Assembly: GCF_030553055.1 (NCBI RefSeq)
Contig: NZ_CP130713.1
Coordinates: 806,001-870,000 of the forward strand
Reading direction: 5' to 3'
DNA length: 64,000 nt
Origin: Streptomyces sp. XD-27
GTDB taxonomy: Bacteria > Actinomycetota > Actinomycetes > Streptomycetales > Streptomycetaceae
Within the stretch, counting starts at the first letter, position 1. Each line of letters opens with the position of its first letter. The position numbers and the translations under genes are program-made. Below the pieces are notes generated by a model. It was not told the DNA's origin. It saw nothing but the letters and a program-made list of their open reading frames with translations, and made no database searches. Positions 1 through 7,068 of this stretch are shown piece by piece.

Positions 1-296
1 GCCGAGGAACCCTCGCGGTCGACGTCCACCGCTCGCCGCACGCCGGAGCGGAACTCCTCCCGGTCGATCGTCTCGGTGCCGTCCGTGTCCATGTTCTTGA
101 GGTCGGCCTCCCACAGCGCGGCGAAGGCGCGCTGCAGGCGTTCGATGGGACCTTTGGCGTCCACGTCGAATGCCCCGCCCAGTCTGCCGGCCAGCACCAG
201 CAGGTCCTGCTCCTCCAACTTCCCGTCGCCGTCGGCGTCGAGCATGTCGAACGAGCGGTCCAGCTTGATGTCGAGAACGTTCTCGTCGTCGGTCAT
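1..296 (-). CDS. EF-hand calcium-binding protein, 3' part outside the window
   Basis: A small cytoplasmic EF-hand protein of the actinobacterial calerythrin-like type. The visible 98 residues begin MTDDENVLDIK and hold two canonical 12-residue calcium loops, DADGDGKLEEQD (about residues 20-31) and DTDGTETIDREE (about 70-81). These have Asp at loop positions 1 and 3 and Glu or Asp at position 12. Family members usually carry three or four EF hands in 170-180 residues, so roughly half is missing beyond base 1. The ATG is followed directly by the usual acidic N-terminus. A role in calcium buffering or sensing is inferred from the family; nothing nearby points to a partner. Confidence 0.85.
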   Translation of the reverse strand, partial: MTDDENVLDIKLDRSFDMLDADGDGKLEEQDLLVLAGRLGGAFDVDAKGPIERLQRAFAALWEADLKNMDTDGTETIDREEFRSGVRRAVDVDREGSS

Positions 297-433
297 GTGC
301 CTCACCTTGGAGCGGGGTCGGTCGGACGGGAGTGGGGTCTGCGCGGTTTTCCGCCGCAGAACTCATTAGGTTGCGGTTGTGAACTACCCGTCCCGGTTTA
401 CCTCGTACGCCCCACGAACGAGGGAATCCGCGA

Positions 434-1381
434 CTAACGGTCCGCGGCGGGGTGCCGGTAGCGACGGGTGTTCGACGTCCACGCGTACACACCGGTGATG
501 AGATCGGCCGTGCCGTCCAGATACGACCGGGCGGCCGGATGGGCGGCCGTCAGCCTGGTGCGCGACTCGGCGCTGTCCCGCAGCAGCCGGTGCACCTGGC
601 CGCGGACGGCCGCGATCGCCTCGTCCCGCCGCAGCCCGCATCGGGCCTGGAGGATCCGCACCATGTTGAACGGCTGGGCCCGCCGTTCCTCGCGTTCGAG
701 CGAGAAGAGGTCGTTGATGTACGTCGCGGCGTCCGCGGTGTTCGCGCGCAGGCGCCGGAAGAGCGGGTCCTCGAAGAGCGCCGGGGGCAGTTCCTCTCCG
801 GTCACCCGCTCCAGCATGTTCATGAAGGGGTACAGGCAGCTGGAGTGGCGGCGCAGCCGGATGCCCTCCTCGACGGTGGGCACGGTCCCCGCCTCGCGGT
901 GGGCCGCTTCCTGGACGAACGTCACCAGGCAGTCATCCCATTCGCCGGCGGCCCGATCCCGCCACGCGCCGGTCATGTCATGGGCCTGCCGGTGCCACAG
1001 ATCCCGCCATGCCGGCTCCGGACCGGTCCGCGCGTCACCGGTGGGCGGCCGGCTCGTGCCGGCGGCGCGCAGTACGGCGGTGAGCGGCGTGACGAGGGCG
1101 CGGGCCGCCGCGACCGACCGGCCGGCCGGCCCGTCGAACAGGTCGTCCACGACGGTGAACCAGCTCAGGATGTCCACCAGCAGGTCGAGGTCGGGTCCCG
1201 CGACGTGCGGATAGGAGGAGACGATCAGCCGCGGCAGGTCGAAGGAGAGGTGCCGGCGCAGTTCCTCCTCGCCGGCGAGGAGCTGGTGCCGCGCGATCCA
1301 GGCGGCGTTCTTCCGCGCGGCGTGTGCCGTTCCGGCGCTCGCCGGCACGTCCGGCAGGGGAAGGTCGAGGCGCTGTCCCAC
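434..1381 (-). CDS. class I terpene synthase (sesquiterpene-cyclase-like)
   Basis: A 315-residue class I terpene cyclase expected to ionise an isoprenyl diphosphate (probably farnesyl diphosphate) with bound Mg2+. It has the aspartate-rich motif in WFTVVDDLFDG, the NSE/DTE triad as NDLFSLEREE and the C-terminal Arg-Tyr pair in TRRYR. The DDLFD form is the one found in pentalenene synthase, but that is not enough to name the product. The chosen GTG at 1381 is preceded by AGGAAA at 8 nt and gives a family-typical N-terminus (VGQRLDLPLPDV). ATG codons at 1429 and 1447 are in frame but lack a Shine-Dalgarno sequence. It lies just downstream of a same-strand cytochrome P450 and is probably its operon partner. 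Confidence 0.88.
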   Translation of the reverse strand: MGQRLDLPLPDVPASAGTAHAARKNAAWIARHQLLAGEEELRRHLSFDLPRLIVSSYPHVAGPDLDLLVDILSWFTVVDDLFDGPAGRSVAAARALVTPLTAVLRAAGTSRPPTGDARTGPEPAWRDLWHRQAHDMTGAWRDRAAGEWDDCLVTFVQEAAHREAGTVPTVEEGIRLRRHSSCLYPFMNMLERVTGEELPPALFEDPLFRRLRANTADAATYINDLFSLEREERRAQPFNMVRILQARCGLRRDEAIAAVRGQVHRLLRDSAESRTRLTAAHPAARSYLDGTADLITGVYAWTSNTRRYRHPAADR

Positions 1382-1461
1382 GGTGCTTTTCCTGAATGGC
1401 TGGCGTATCGCGTCGCTGACGTGTCGCATCGCTGGCGGAGACCGCATCGGGGGGCGGGGGG

Positions 1462-2847
1462 CTACCGGCGCGGGGCGACCGTGACGTGCAGACCCTGGGC
1501 CTGGACGGTCGTCCAGACGACCTCGCGCGCCCGGGTCCCGGGGACGCGGATCAGCTGCCAGCGGCTGAGGACGGTCGCCGCCGCGACGACGAGTTCGGCC
1601 AGGGCGAAGGTGTCGCCGACGCACTTGTGCCTGCCCGCGCCGAAGGGCAGATAGCCGTGGCGGGAGGGGTCGCCCGCGCCGGATCCGGGCGGTGGGCGGT
1701 CGGGGTCGAAGCGCAGCGGGTCCGGGTGGCGGGCGGGGTCGCGGTGGAGTGCGGTGAGGCTGTAGAGGAGTTCGGTGCCGGCCGGGACGCGGTAGCCGCC
1801 GAGCCGCAGGGGCCGGGTCGCGATGCGGGTCAGGAAGGCGTTGGGGGTGTGGAGCCGGAGCACTTCGTGGATCACGCGCCGGGTGTACGTGAGCCGTTCC
1901 ACCGTGTCCGCGCCGAACTCCTCGGCGCCCGCGAGGTGTTCGTCCACCTCGGCCTGGACCCGGGCGTGGATGTGCGGATGCTCCAGCAGCTCGTGGAAGA
2001 GCCAGGCCAGTGTGGTCGAGACGGTCTCGGTGCCCGCTCCGAGCATGGTGACGGCCTCGGACCGCACATCCCGCTCGCGCAAGCCTTCCCCGGTCTCGGG
2101 GTCGACGGTGGCCCGCAGGACGGAGAGGAGGGTGTCGGATCCCGGCTCGTGGTCCCGGACCACCTGGTCGACCACCCCGTTCAGGGCCGCGACGGCCGCC
2201 GTGAAGCGGCGGTTGACCGGCAGCGGCAGCCGGGCCAGCACCGGCCAGGGGTACAGCGAGTGCAGGATCTGCCCCTTCACCACCTCCGGCAGGGCCCGCT
2301 GGAACGCGGTGGCGGCGCCGTCCGGCAGCCGGGTGCCGAAGAGCACCGAGGTGACGATCTCCAGCGCGAGGTGGTGGGTCTCCACGCTGACGTCGAGCAC
2401 CTGGCCCGGCCGCCACCGGTCGATCCGCTCGCGCACCACGTCCCGCATCACGGGGACGTACCGGGTGATGCGGCCCTGCGTGAACACCGGCTGCACGGCG
2501 CGGCGCCGGAAGCGGTGCAACGTTCCGTCGGTCATGAGCAGGCCGTCCCCGAAGGCTCCCTTGAGCGTCTCGTGCACCGAGCCGCGCGGACAGGCGTGCG
2601 CGTGGGTCACCAGCAGGCTGTGCACGAGCGCCGGGTCGGTGACGACGTACACCGGCCGGGTGCCGAGGCGGATCCGCACCACACCGCCGAGCCGGGAGAG
2701 CGAGGCGAGGAAGCCGAGCGGGTCGCGCAGCAGCGGCAGGGCGTGGCCCAGACCGGGGATCCGGCCGGGGGCCGTCACCACGAGGGGGCCGCTGGACGCG
2801 ATCACGGTGCCCACGCGTTCACCTTCCACGACTGGGGGGGTCGTCAT
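1462..2847 (-). CDS. cytochrome P450, probable terpene oxidase
   Basis: A 461-residue bacterial cytochrome P450. It has the I-helix oxygen-activation motif GAGTETVST, the K-helix ExxR (EVLR) and the haem-binding loop FGAGRHKCVGD with the Cys axial ligand. Overall layout (a GHALPLLRDPLGFL N-terminus and TLAWLFHELLEHP) resembles the CYP170/CYP183-type terpene oxidases of Streptomyces. It is upstream of, and probably cotranscribed with, the terpene synthase, so it likely hydroxylates or oxidises that hydrocarbon. The ATG at 2847 has GGTGAG about 7 nt upstream. A GTG at 2859 is an in-frame alternative without a ribosome site. No ferredoxin or reductase gene is adjacent, so redox partners must come from elsewhere. 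Confidence 0.9.
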   Translation of the reverse strand: MTTPPVVEGERVGTVIASSGPLVVTAPGRIPGLGHALPLLRDPLGFLASLSRLGGVVRIRLGTRPVYVVTDPALVHSLLVTHAHACPRGSVHETLKGAFGDGLLMTDGTLHRFRRRAVQPVFTQGRITRYVPVMRDVVRERIDRWRPGQVLDVSVETHHLALEIVTSVLFGTRLPDGAATAFQRALPEVVKGQILHSLYPWPVLARLPLPVNRRFTAAVAALNGVVDQVVRDHEPGSDTLLSVLRATVDPETGEGLRERDVRSEAVTMLGAGTETVSTTLAWLFHELLEHPHIHARVQAEVDEHLAGAEEFGADTVERLTYTRRVIHEVLRLHTPNAFLTRIATRPLRLGGYRVPAGTELLYSLTALHRDPARHPDPLRFDPDRPPPGSGAGDPSRHGYLPFGAGRHKCVGDTFALAELVVAAATVLSRWQLIRVPGTRAREVVWTTVQAQGLHVTVAPRR

Positions 2848-3079
2848 ACAGATACTCACCGTGAAAGAAGATCAACCGAACAATCCGGCTCTTTCAGCAC
2901 TTCGGGGATGACTTCGCACATTCATCCGCCGTGGGCGGTAACCGGTCCGCCGGCAGGGGGAGTTGATACAGGGCGCCGCGGCACGGACGGAAGGCGCGGG
3001 TGGACGGCGCACCCGGACGGCGGCGGCGGAGCAACGTGACATTGTACGCTGATGATCCGCGGCAGCACGGAGGAATCAC

Positions 3080-3787
3080 ATGGGGCACCTGAAGCAGACC
3101 AACCTCATCACCGCGCAGGAACGGCTGCGTGACCAGGTCGCCCATGCCCTGCGCGCCGCCCTCATCTCCGGCGAGCTCCGCCCCGGCGAGGTCTACTCCG
3201 CGCCGGGGCTCGCGGCGGACTTCGGCATCTCCGCCACCCCCGTGCGCGAGGCCATGCTCGACCTGGCGCGCGAGGGCCTGGTCGAGCCGGTGCGGAACAA
3301 GGGCTTCCGGGTCACCGAGGTCAATGAGCGCGACCTCGACCAGTACACGGAGATCCGTACCCTGATCGAGGTCCCGACCGTCGGCCGGATCACGCGCAGC
3401 GCCCCGCGCGAGGCGCTCGAGGCGCTCCGCCCCGTGGCCGAGGAGATCGTCCGCGCCGCCCGTGAGCACGACCTCATCGGCTATCTGGAGGCGGATCGCC
3501 GGTTCCACCTCACCCTGCTCGGCCTCGCCGGCAACGAGCGCCTCGTCGAGGCCGTCGGAGAGCTGCGCAAGCGCTCCCGGCTCTACGGCCTGACGGCACT
3601 CGACGAGCGCGGGGAGCTCCTGCCGTCCGCCGAGGAGCACCTGGAACTCCTCGACCTCATGCTGGCCGGCGATGTCGAGGGCGCGGAGGCGTGCATGACC
3701 CGGCACCTGAGCCATGTCCGCTCGCTGTGGGCCGCGGGCCGCGAGGAGCGGGGGAAGCGCCCCAAGCGCGCGCTGGGCACGGGCTGA
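3080..3787 (+). CDS. GntR family transcriptional regulator, FadR/FCD subfamily
   Basis: A 235-residue regulator with an N-terminal winged helix-turn-helix (about residues 14-78, including ISATPVREAMLDLAREGLV) and a C-terminal all-helical FCD ligand domain (about 90-220, with the metal/ligand-type histidines in RRFHLTLL and the HL pairs near the end). FCD members sense small organic acids and usually repress neighbouring genes. GGAGG 6 nt before the ATG fixes the start. It is divergent from the P450-terpene synthase pair and convergent with the EamA transporter, so either neighbour could be its target. No operator could be singled out in the 230 bp upstream. Confidence 0.9.
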   Translation: MGHLKQTNLITAQERLRDQVAHALRAALISGELRPGEVYSAPGLAADFGISATPVREAMLDLAREGLVEPVRNKGFRVTEVNERDLDQYTEIRTLIEVPTVGRITRSAPREALEALRPVAEEIVRAAREHDLIGYLEADRRFHLTLLGLAGNERLVEAVGELRKRSRLYGLTALDERGELLPSAEEHLELLDLMLAGDVEGAEACMTRHLSHVRSLWAAGREERGKRPKRALGTG

Positions 3788-3803
3788 CGGCGCAGCGAGG
3801 GTC

Positions 3804-3875
3804 GCGCCCGCCGACATCGGCTCAGGCGACGCGGGCACCGCGCCCGCCGACGGCGGCTCAGGTGACGCGGGCTCC
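3804..3875. repeat. 36-bp imperfect tandem duplication covering the 3' end of the transporter gene
   Basis: Two head-to-tail 36-bp copies (3804-3839 and 3840-3875) differ at only a few positions. The second copy contains the last codons and stop of the EamA gene. The first is a duplicated, untranslated tail just beyond that stop, in the short space before the convergent GntR gene end. Confidence 0.8.
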
Positions 3876-4847
3876 GCGCTCCGCGGCGTCGTCGCCGGTC
3901 TCGGCGCTCTCCTCGTTCCCGACGGTCCCGGCGCTTTCCGTGGGCGTCGGCCGCTCCGCGCGGGAGCGGCGGCGCGAGACCGCCACTCCGGCCAGGCACA
4001 GGGCGCCACCGGCCAGCGTGAGTGGTCCCGGGACCTCGTCGAGGACCAGCCAGGACATGAGGACGACCAGCGCAGGGACCACGTAGGTCGTGGCGGCCAT
4101 CCGGCCCGCGGTGGTGCGGGCCAGGGCGAAGGCCCAGGTGGTGAAGGCCAGGGCGGTGGGGAAGACGCCCAGATAGAGCATGTTGAGCGTCGCGGACAGC
4201 GGGGCGTGCGCGGCCTCCGTCACGAGCGTCCCGGCGAAGGGCAGGCAGGCCACCGTCCCGATCAGGCAGCCGAACGTGGTCACCTGGAGCGCCCCGGTGT
4301 GCCGCAGCGCGGGCTTCTGGGAGACGGCACCGGCCGCGTAGCACACCGCGGCCAGCAGGCAGAGCAGGACGCCCAGGACGGACGCGCCGCCGCTGTCGGA
4401 TATGGAGACGCCCACCACCACCGCCCCGGCGAAGGACACCGTCATGCCCGCCAGCAGCTGCCGCGGCAGCCCTTCGCCCAGCAGTCGGCTGCTCAGCAGC
4501 GCGATGAGGATCGGGCCGATGTTGACGACCATGGCCGCCGTGCCCGCGTCGACCTCCCGCTCGCCCCAGTTGAGCACGACCATGTAGGCGCCGAACCACA
4601 GGAGTCCCGAGCAGGCGATGCCCGGCCAGGCGGCCCGCGGCGGCCACCCCGTGCGACGTACGACGCTGATGGCGGCCAGCACCAGCGTTCCGGCGAGCAG
4701 CCGCCCCAGTGCCAGCGCTCCCGGCGAGTAGGCGGAACCGGCGCTGCGGATGGAGACGAAGGCCGAGGCCCACGACACGACGGTGACGCCTGCCGCGGCC
4801 AGCGCGAGCCATTCCTTGTGACGGCCGGTGTCCGGCGAAGTTCTCAT
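3858..4847 (-). CDS. EamA/DMT-superfamily transporter
   Basis: A 329-residue inner-membrane protein with ten predicted hydrophobic segments arranged as two EamA repeats (about residues 12-145 and 158-290), followed by a hydrophilic acidic tail of about 35 residues. DMT exporters of this type move amino acids, purines or drugs; the substrate is not predictable here. The start at 4847 is supported by a promoter whose -10 box ends 6 nt upstream, which implies a leaderless mRNA. It converges on the GntR regulator gene. Its 3' end lies in a tandem duplication. Confidence 0.88.
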   Translation of the reverse strand: MRTSPDTGRHKEWLALAAAGVTVVSWASAFVSIRSAGSAYSPGALALGRLLAGTLVLAAISVVRRTGWPPRAAWPGIACSGLLWFGAYMVVLNWGEREVDAGTAAMVVNIGPILIALLSSRLLGEGLPRQLLAGMTVSFAGAVVVGVSISDSGGASVLGVLLCLLAAVCYAAGAVSQKPALRHTGALQVTTFGCLIGTVACLPFAGTLVTEAAHAPLSATLNMLYLGVFPTALAFTTWAFALARTTAGRMAATTYVVPALVVLMSWLVLDEVPGPLTLAGGALCLAGVAVSRRRSRAERPTPTESAGTVGNEESAETGDDAAERGARVT

Positions 4848-4853
4848 GTGCTG

Positions 4854-4883
4854 ACGCTATGGCCGATACCTTTCGGCGCTCAA
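4854..4883 (-). promoter_or_regulatory. predicted leaderless promoter of the EamA gene
   Basis: On the minus strand, TTGAGC and TAGCGT are separated by 18 nt, and TAGCGT ends 6 nt before the ATG. Transcription would therefore begin at or next to the start codon. The assignment rests on sequence match and geometry only. Confidence 0.5.
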
Positions 4884-4891
4884 CGAAATAT

Positions 4892-4936
4892 GCCGCGGCC
4901 CCGCCGGAGCCCTCAACGGGGCGGCGGGGCCGCGGC
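4892..4936 (-). terminator. strong hairpin terminator after cbtA
   Basis: A perfect 14-bp inverted repeat (arms 4892-4905 and 4923-4936, loop 17 nt) lies 30 bp beyond the cbtA stop. On the minus strand it is followed by a T-containing stretch (ATATTTCG), consistent with an intrinsic terminator that separates cbtBA from the EamA gene. Confidence 0.75.
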
Positions 4937-4965
4937 CTTGTGCGTGCCGGCTGCGCCTGTGCGGG

Positions 4966-5817
4966 TCAGCCGAGAGCGGGCGCCTCCTGCCGCGCCGTCA
5001 CCTCGGCCTCGGCTCCGGTCGCGCGCGGAGTCAGGGCCCGGTGGGCCAGGACGCCGAAGACGATCGCGAAGACTGTCCACAGCACGGCCTGGATGGCCAG
5101 CGAAGCCAGCCGGAACTCCCACAGCACGTCGGCGGGGAAGGAGTCCTTGACGGCGTCGCCGTTTCCGGGGAGGAACACGAACGCGAGGGCCACGGCGGCG
5201 ATGAAGCCACCTCCGGCGGCCAGGGTCGCGTTCCAGTTCCCCAGACGGGGTGCCAGCCGCCGCCCGAGGATGATCGCGGCGACGCCCAGCAGCACGCTGA
5301 GCAGGATCATCAGGAAGAACAGCGTGGTGCGCTTGCCGATGGTGTCCGGGTTGCCGACCGCGGGTGGCGTGGCCGGATATTTCAGGAACGGCACCAGGTA
5401 GACGGTGGTGAAGGCACCGGCCGCCGTCAGGGCCGCGGTCGCGCGGGCGCTGAACCGGCCCGCGCGGCCCAGCGCGAAGCAGAACGCCAGGGACGCGATG
5501 CCGCCCAGCGCGACCCCGTACACCAGGACGCCGGTGGCCAGACCGGCCGTCGACTGGGTCGACCGGCTGACCAGTTCCTCCTCTTCCTCTCCGGCCGGCT
5601 CGGCCGCGTCGCCGTGATGGCCGGCGTGCCCGCCGGACTCGGCATGCCCGCCGTGTCCGGCGTGCGCCGCGGGTGCGGACTGGGCCTCTTCCACCGCGAT
5701 GGCGTCGTCGACGGGCGGTTCACCCACCGCATAGGCCACCGCGAAGGCGAAGAGTCCGGCGATCAGGCCCGCGAGCATGCCGCGGACCAGGAGTCCTCTG
5801 ACAGTAGAGGCGTACAC
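4966..5817 (-). CDS. cbtA: CbtA family cobalt transporter subunit
   Basis: A 283-residue membrane protein of the CbtA family, the main component of a predicted cobalt uptake system feeding cobalamin synthesis. It has one N-terminal membrane helix (about residues 9-30), a His-rich extracytoplasmic loop (HAGHGGHAESGGHAGHHGD, about 52-70) suited to binding Co2+, and then about four more helices. It lies 12 bp after cbtB on the same strand, and the pair shares a cobalamin riboswitch, which matches the established B12-regulated CbtAB systems. The transport mechanism is not known for the family. Confidence 0.9.
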   Translation of the reverse strand: MYASTVRGLLVRGMLAGLIAGLFAFAVAYAVGEPPVDDAIAVEEAQSAPAAHAGHGGHAESGGHAGHHGDAAEPAGEEEEELVSRSTQSTAGLATGVLVYGVALGGIASLAFCFALGRAGRFSARATAALTAAGAFTTVYLVPFLKYPATPPAVGNPDTIGKRTTLFFLMILLSVLLGVAAIILGRRLAPRLGNWNATLAAGGGFIAAVALAFVFLPGNGDAVKDSFPADVLWEFRLASLAIQAVLWTVFAIVFGVLAHRALTPRATGAEAEVTARQEAPALG

Positions 5818-5829
5818 GTACGTCGCCTC

Positions 5830-6057
5830 TCAGTGGCAGGGGAAGCCGAGCAGATGACGTCCGTCGTGCACCCACTCGTGCACTCCGGCGCCGGAGAAGA
5901 CGGAGGTGGCGCCCTGCTCGGCACCGACGAAGTACAGCGCGACGAGCATCAGGACGCCGACGAACACCGCCCAGGGCAGGACGGCGCGGACGGGCAGGGC
6001 CGCCGGCGCGGAAACGGACGGGGTGGATACGGCAGCGGAGACGACAGCCTCGGCCAT
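5830..6057 (-). CDS. cbtB: CbtB domain protein, cobalt transporter subunit
   Basis: A 75-residue protein with a single membrane helix (about residues 30-50) and the C-terminal histidine cluster typical of CbtB (HEWVHDGRHLLGFPCH), which is thought to help cobalt capture. AGGAGG sits 8 nt before the ATG at 6057. An upstream in-frame ATG at 6090 lies in the untranslated leader and is not used. It is the first gene of cbtB-cbtA, transcribed from a leader that carries a cobalamin riboswitch. Confidence 0.9.
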   Translation of the reverse strand: MAEAVVSAAVSTPSVSAPAALPVRAVLPWAVFVGVLMLVALYFVGAEQGATSVFSGAGVHEWVHDGRHLLGFPCH

Positions 6058-6106
6058 GTCAGATACCTCCTTGGGGAACACGCGTCCCATACGGTGGTGC
6101 GCGACG

Positions 6107-6236
6107 ACGGTCCACGGGTCTGACTCACCGCGGCGTCCCCCCTGGTGGGGCCCGCATACGGCTCACAGTGGCGCGACCGTGCCGGAGTTCCACCGGACTT
6201 CCGTCTCGCCGTCGTCGAAATTGTCGCCGTGACCGT
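6107..6236 (-). promoter_or_regulatory. cobalamin (adenosylcobalamin) riboswitch upstream of cbtBA
   Basis: On the minus strand the leader contains the B12 box between 6202 and 6163, including GGAACTCCGG and CGCGCCACTGTGA. The downstream conserved GAGTCAGAC follows at 6126-6118. A closing P1-like stem can be drawn between 6236-6229 and 6115-6107 (ACGGTCAC with GTGGACCGT, one bulge). The 3' end lies about 50 nt before the cbtB ATG and close to its ribosome site, so control is probably by translation initiation. Coenzyme B12 would switch cobalt uptake off. Confidence 0.88.
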
Positions 6237-6359
6237 ACCGCGACACACGGTTTCGGCCAACCCCTTGAGTCCTGTATCACTACCGTGCGCCCCCATGGCG
6301 CCCCCCATGAGTAAGGTGCCGCGAGCGAAATGGCAGCAAAAGAAAGGGAAAGGACGGCG

Positions 6360-6941
6360 ATGACGGTACGGGTCACTCTGGTCTCCCCCGCGACGAGCGA
6401 GGCGCTTCGGGAGGTCCGGTTCGACCACGACAGCCCGCTGGATCCGGCCGGCCTGGCGCACGCCGAGGCCGCGGCGGGCGCGTTCGGCACGGACCGCCAG
6501 GCGTACGCCTCGCCGGGCCTGCGCTGCCGCGAGACCGCGCGGGCTCTCGGGCTGGCCGCCGAGCCGCTGGCCGAACTCGCCACCTGCGACATGGGGCGCT
6601 GGCGCGGGCAGCGGCTGGACGCCGTCGCGGCGGCCGAGGAACAGGCCGTCGCGGCCTGGCTGACGGACCCGACCGCCTCGCCCCACGGCGGTGAGTCGCT
6701 GCGGGATGTCCGCCTGCGCGTCGGGGCGTGGCTGGACTCCTTGCCCGACGCCCTGCCCGACGGGGGCGGTCGTGTCGTCGCCGTCGTGGAGCCGGACGTC
6801 GTGCGCGCCGCCGTGGTCCACGTCCTGTCGGCGCCCGACCTCGCCTTCTGGCGCGTGGACGTCCGCCCGCTCACCGCCACCGAGCTCAGCGGCCGCGCCC
6901 AGCGTTGGAACATCCAGTGCGGACGTCTTGTGAGCCGATGA
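6360..6941 (+). CDS. histidine-phosphatase-fold protein lacking the catalytic histidines
   Basis: A 193-residue protein with the histidine phosphatase (phosphoglycerate mutase-like) fold: a first strand TVRVTLVSPATSEAL, the conserved ASPGLRCRETARAL helix and a final strand VVAVVEPDVVRAAVV. The catalytic RHG motif expected after the first strand is SPAT, and the second His expected in the last motif is replaced by EPD. Both catalytic histidines are therefore absent and phosphatase activity is unlikely. The ATG at 6360 has AAGGA 5 nt upstream. It is divergent from the riboswitch-controlled cbtBA genes, which suggests a non-enzymatic or ligand-binding role in cobalamin physiology (inference). 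Confidence 0.8.
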   Translation: MTVRVTLVSPATSEALREVRFDHDSPLDPAGLAHAEAAAGAFGTDRQAYASPGLRCRETARALGLAAEPLAELATCDMGRWRGQRLDAVAAAEEQAVAAWLTDPTASPHGGESLRDVRLRVGAWLDSLPDALPDGGGRVVAVVEPDVVRAAVVHVLSAPDLAFWRVDVRPLTATELSGRAQRWNIQCGRLVSR

Positions 6942-7068
6942 GATTTGCCCCACCGTTCTCCCGACGGCCATTGGCAGAGCACTCTCCCGTCGACACGGAC
7001 CCGCAGAAACGTTCAAGGCTTCTCCCGAGCCCGACCGTTCCATGACGACCCCCAGAGGACCCTCACTC

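Noticed and set aside
7000..7068. Possible PHO box upstream of the phospholipase C gene (GTTCAAGGCTT)
   Set aside because: Only one weak half-site is visible. Tandem 11-bp repeats of the PhoP consensus are absent.
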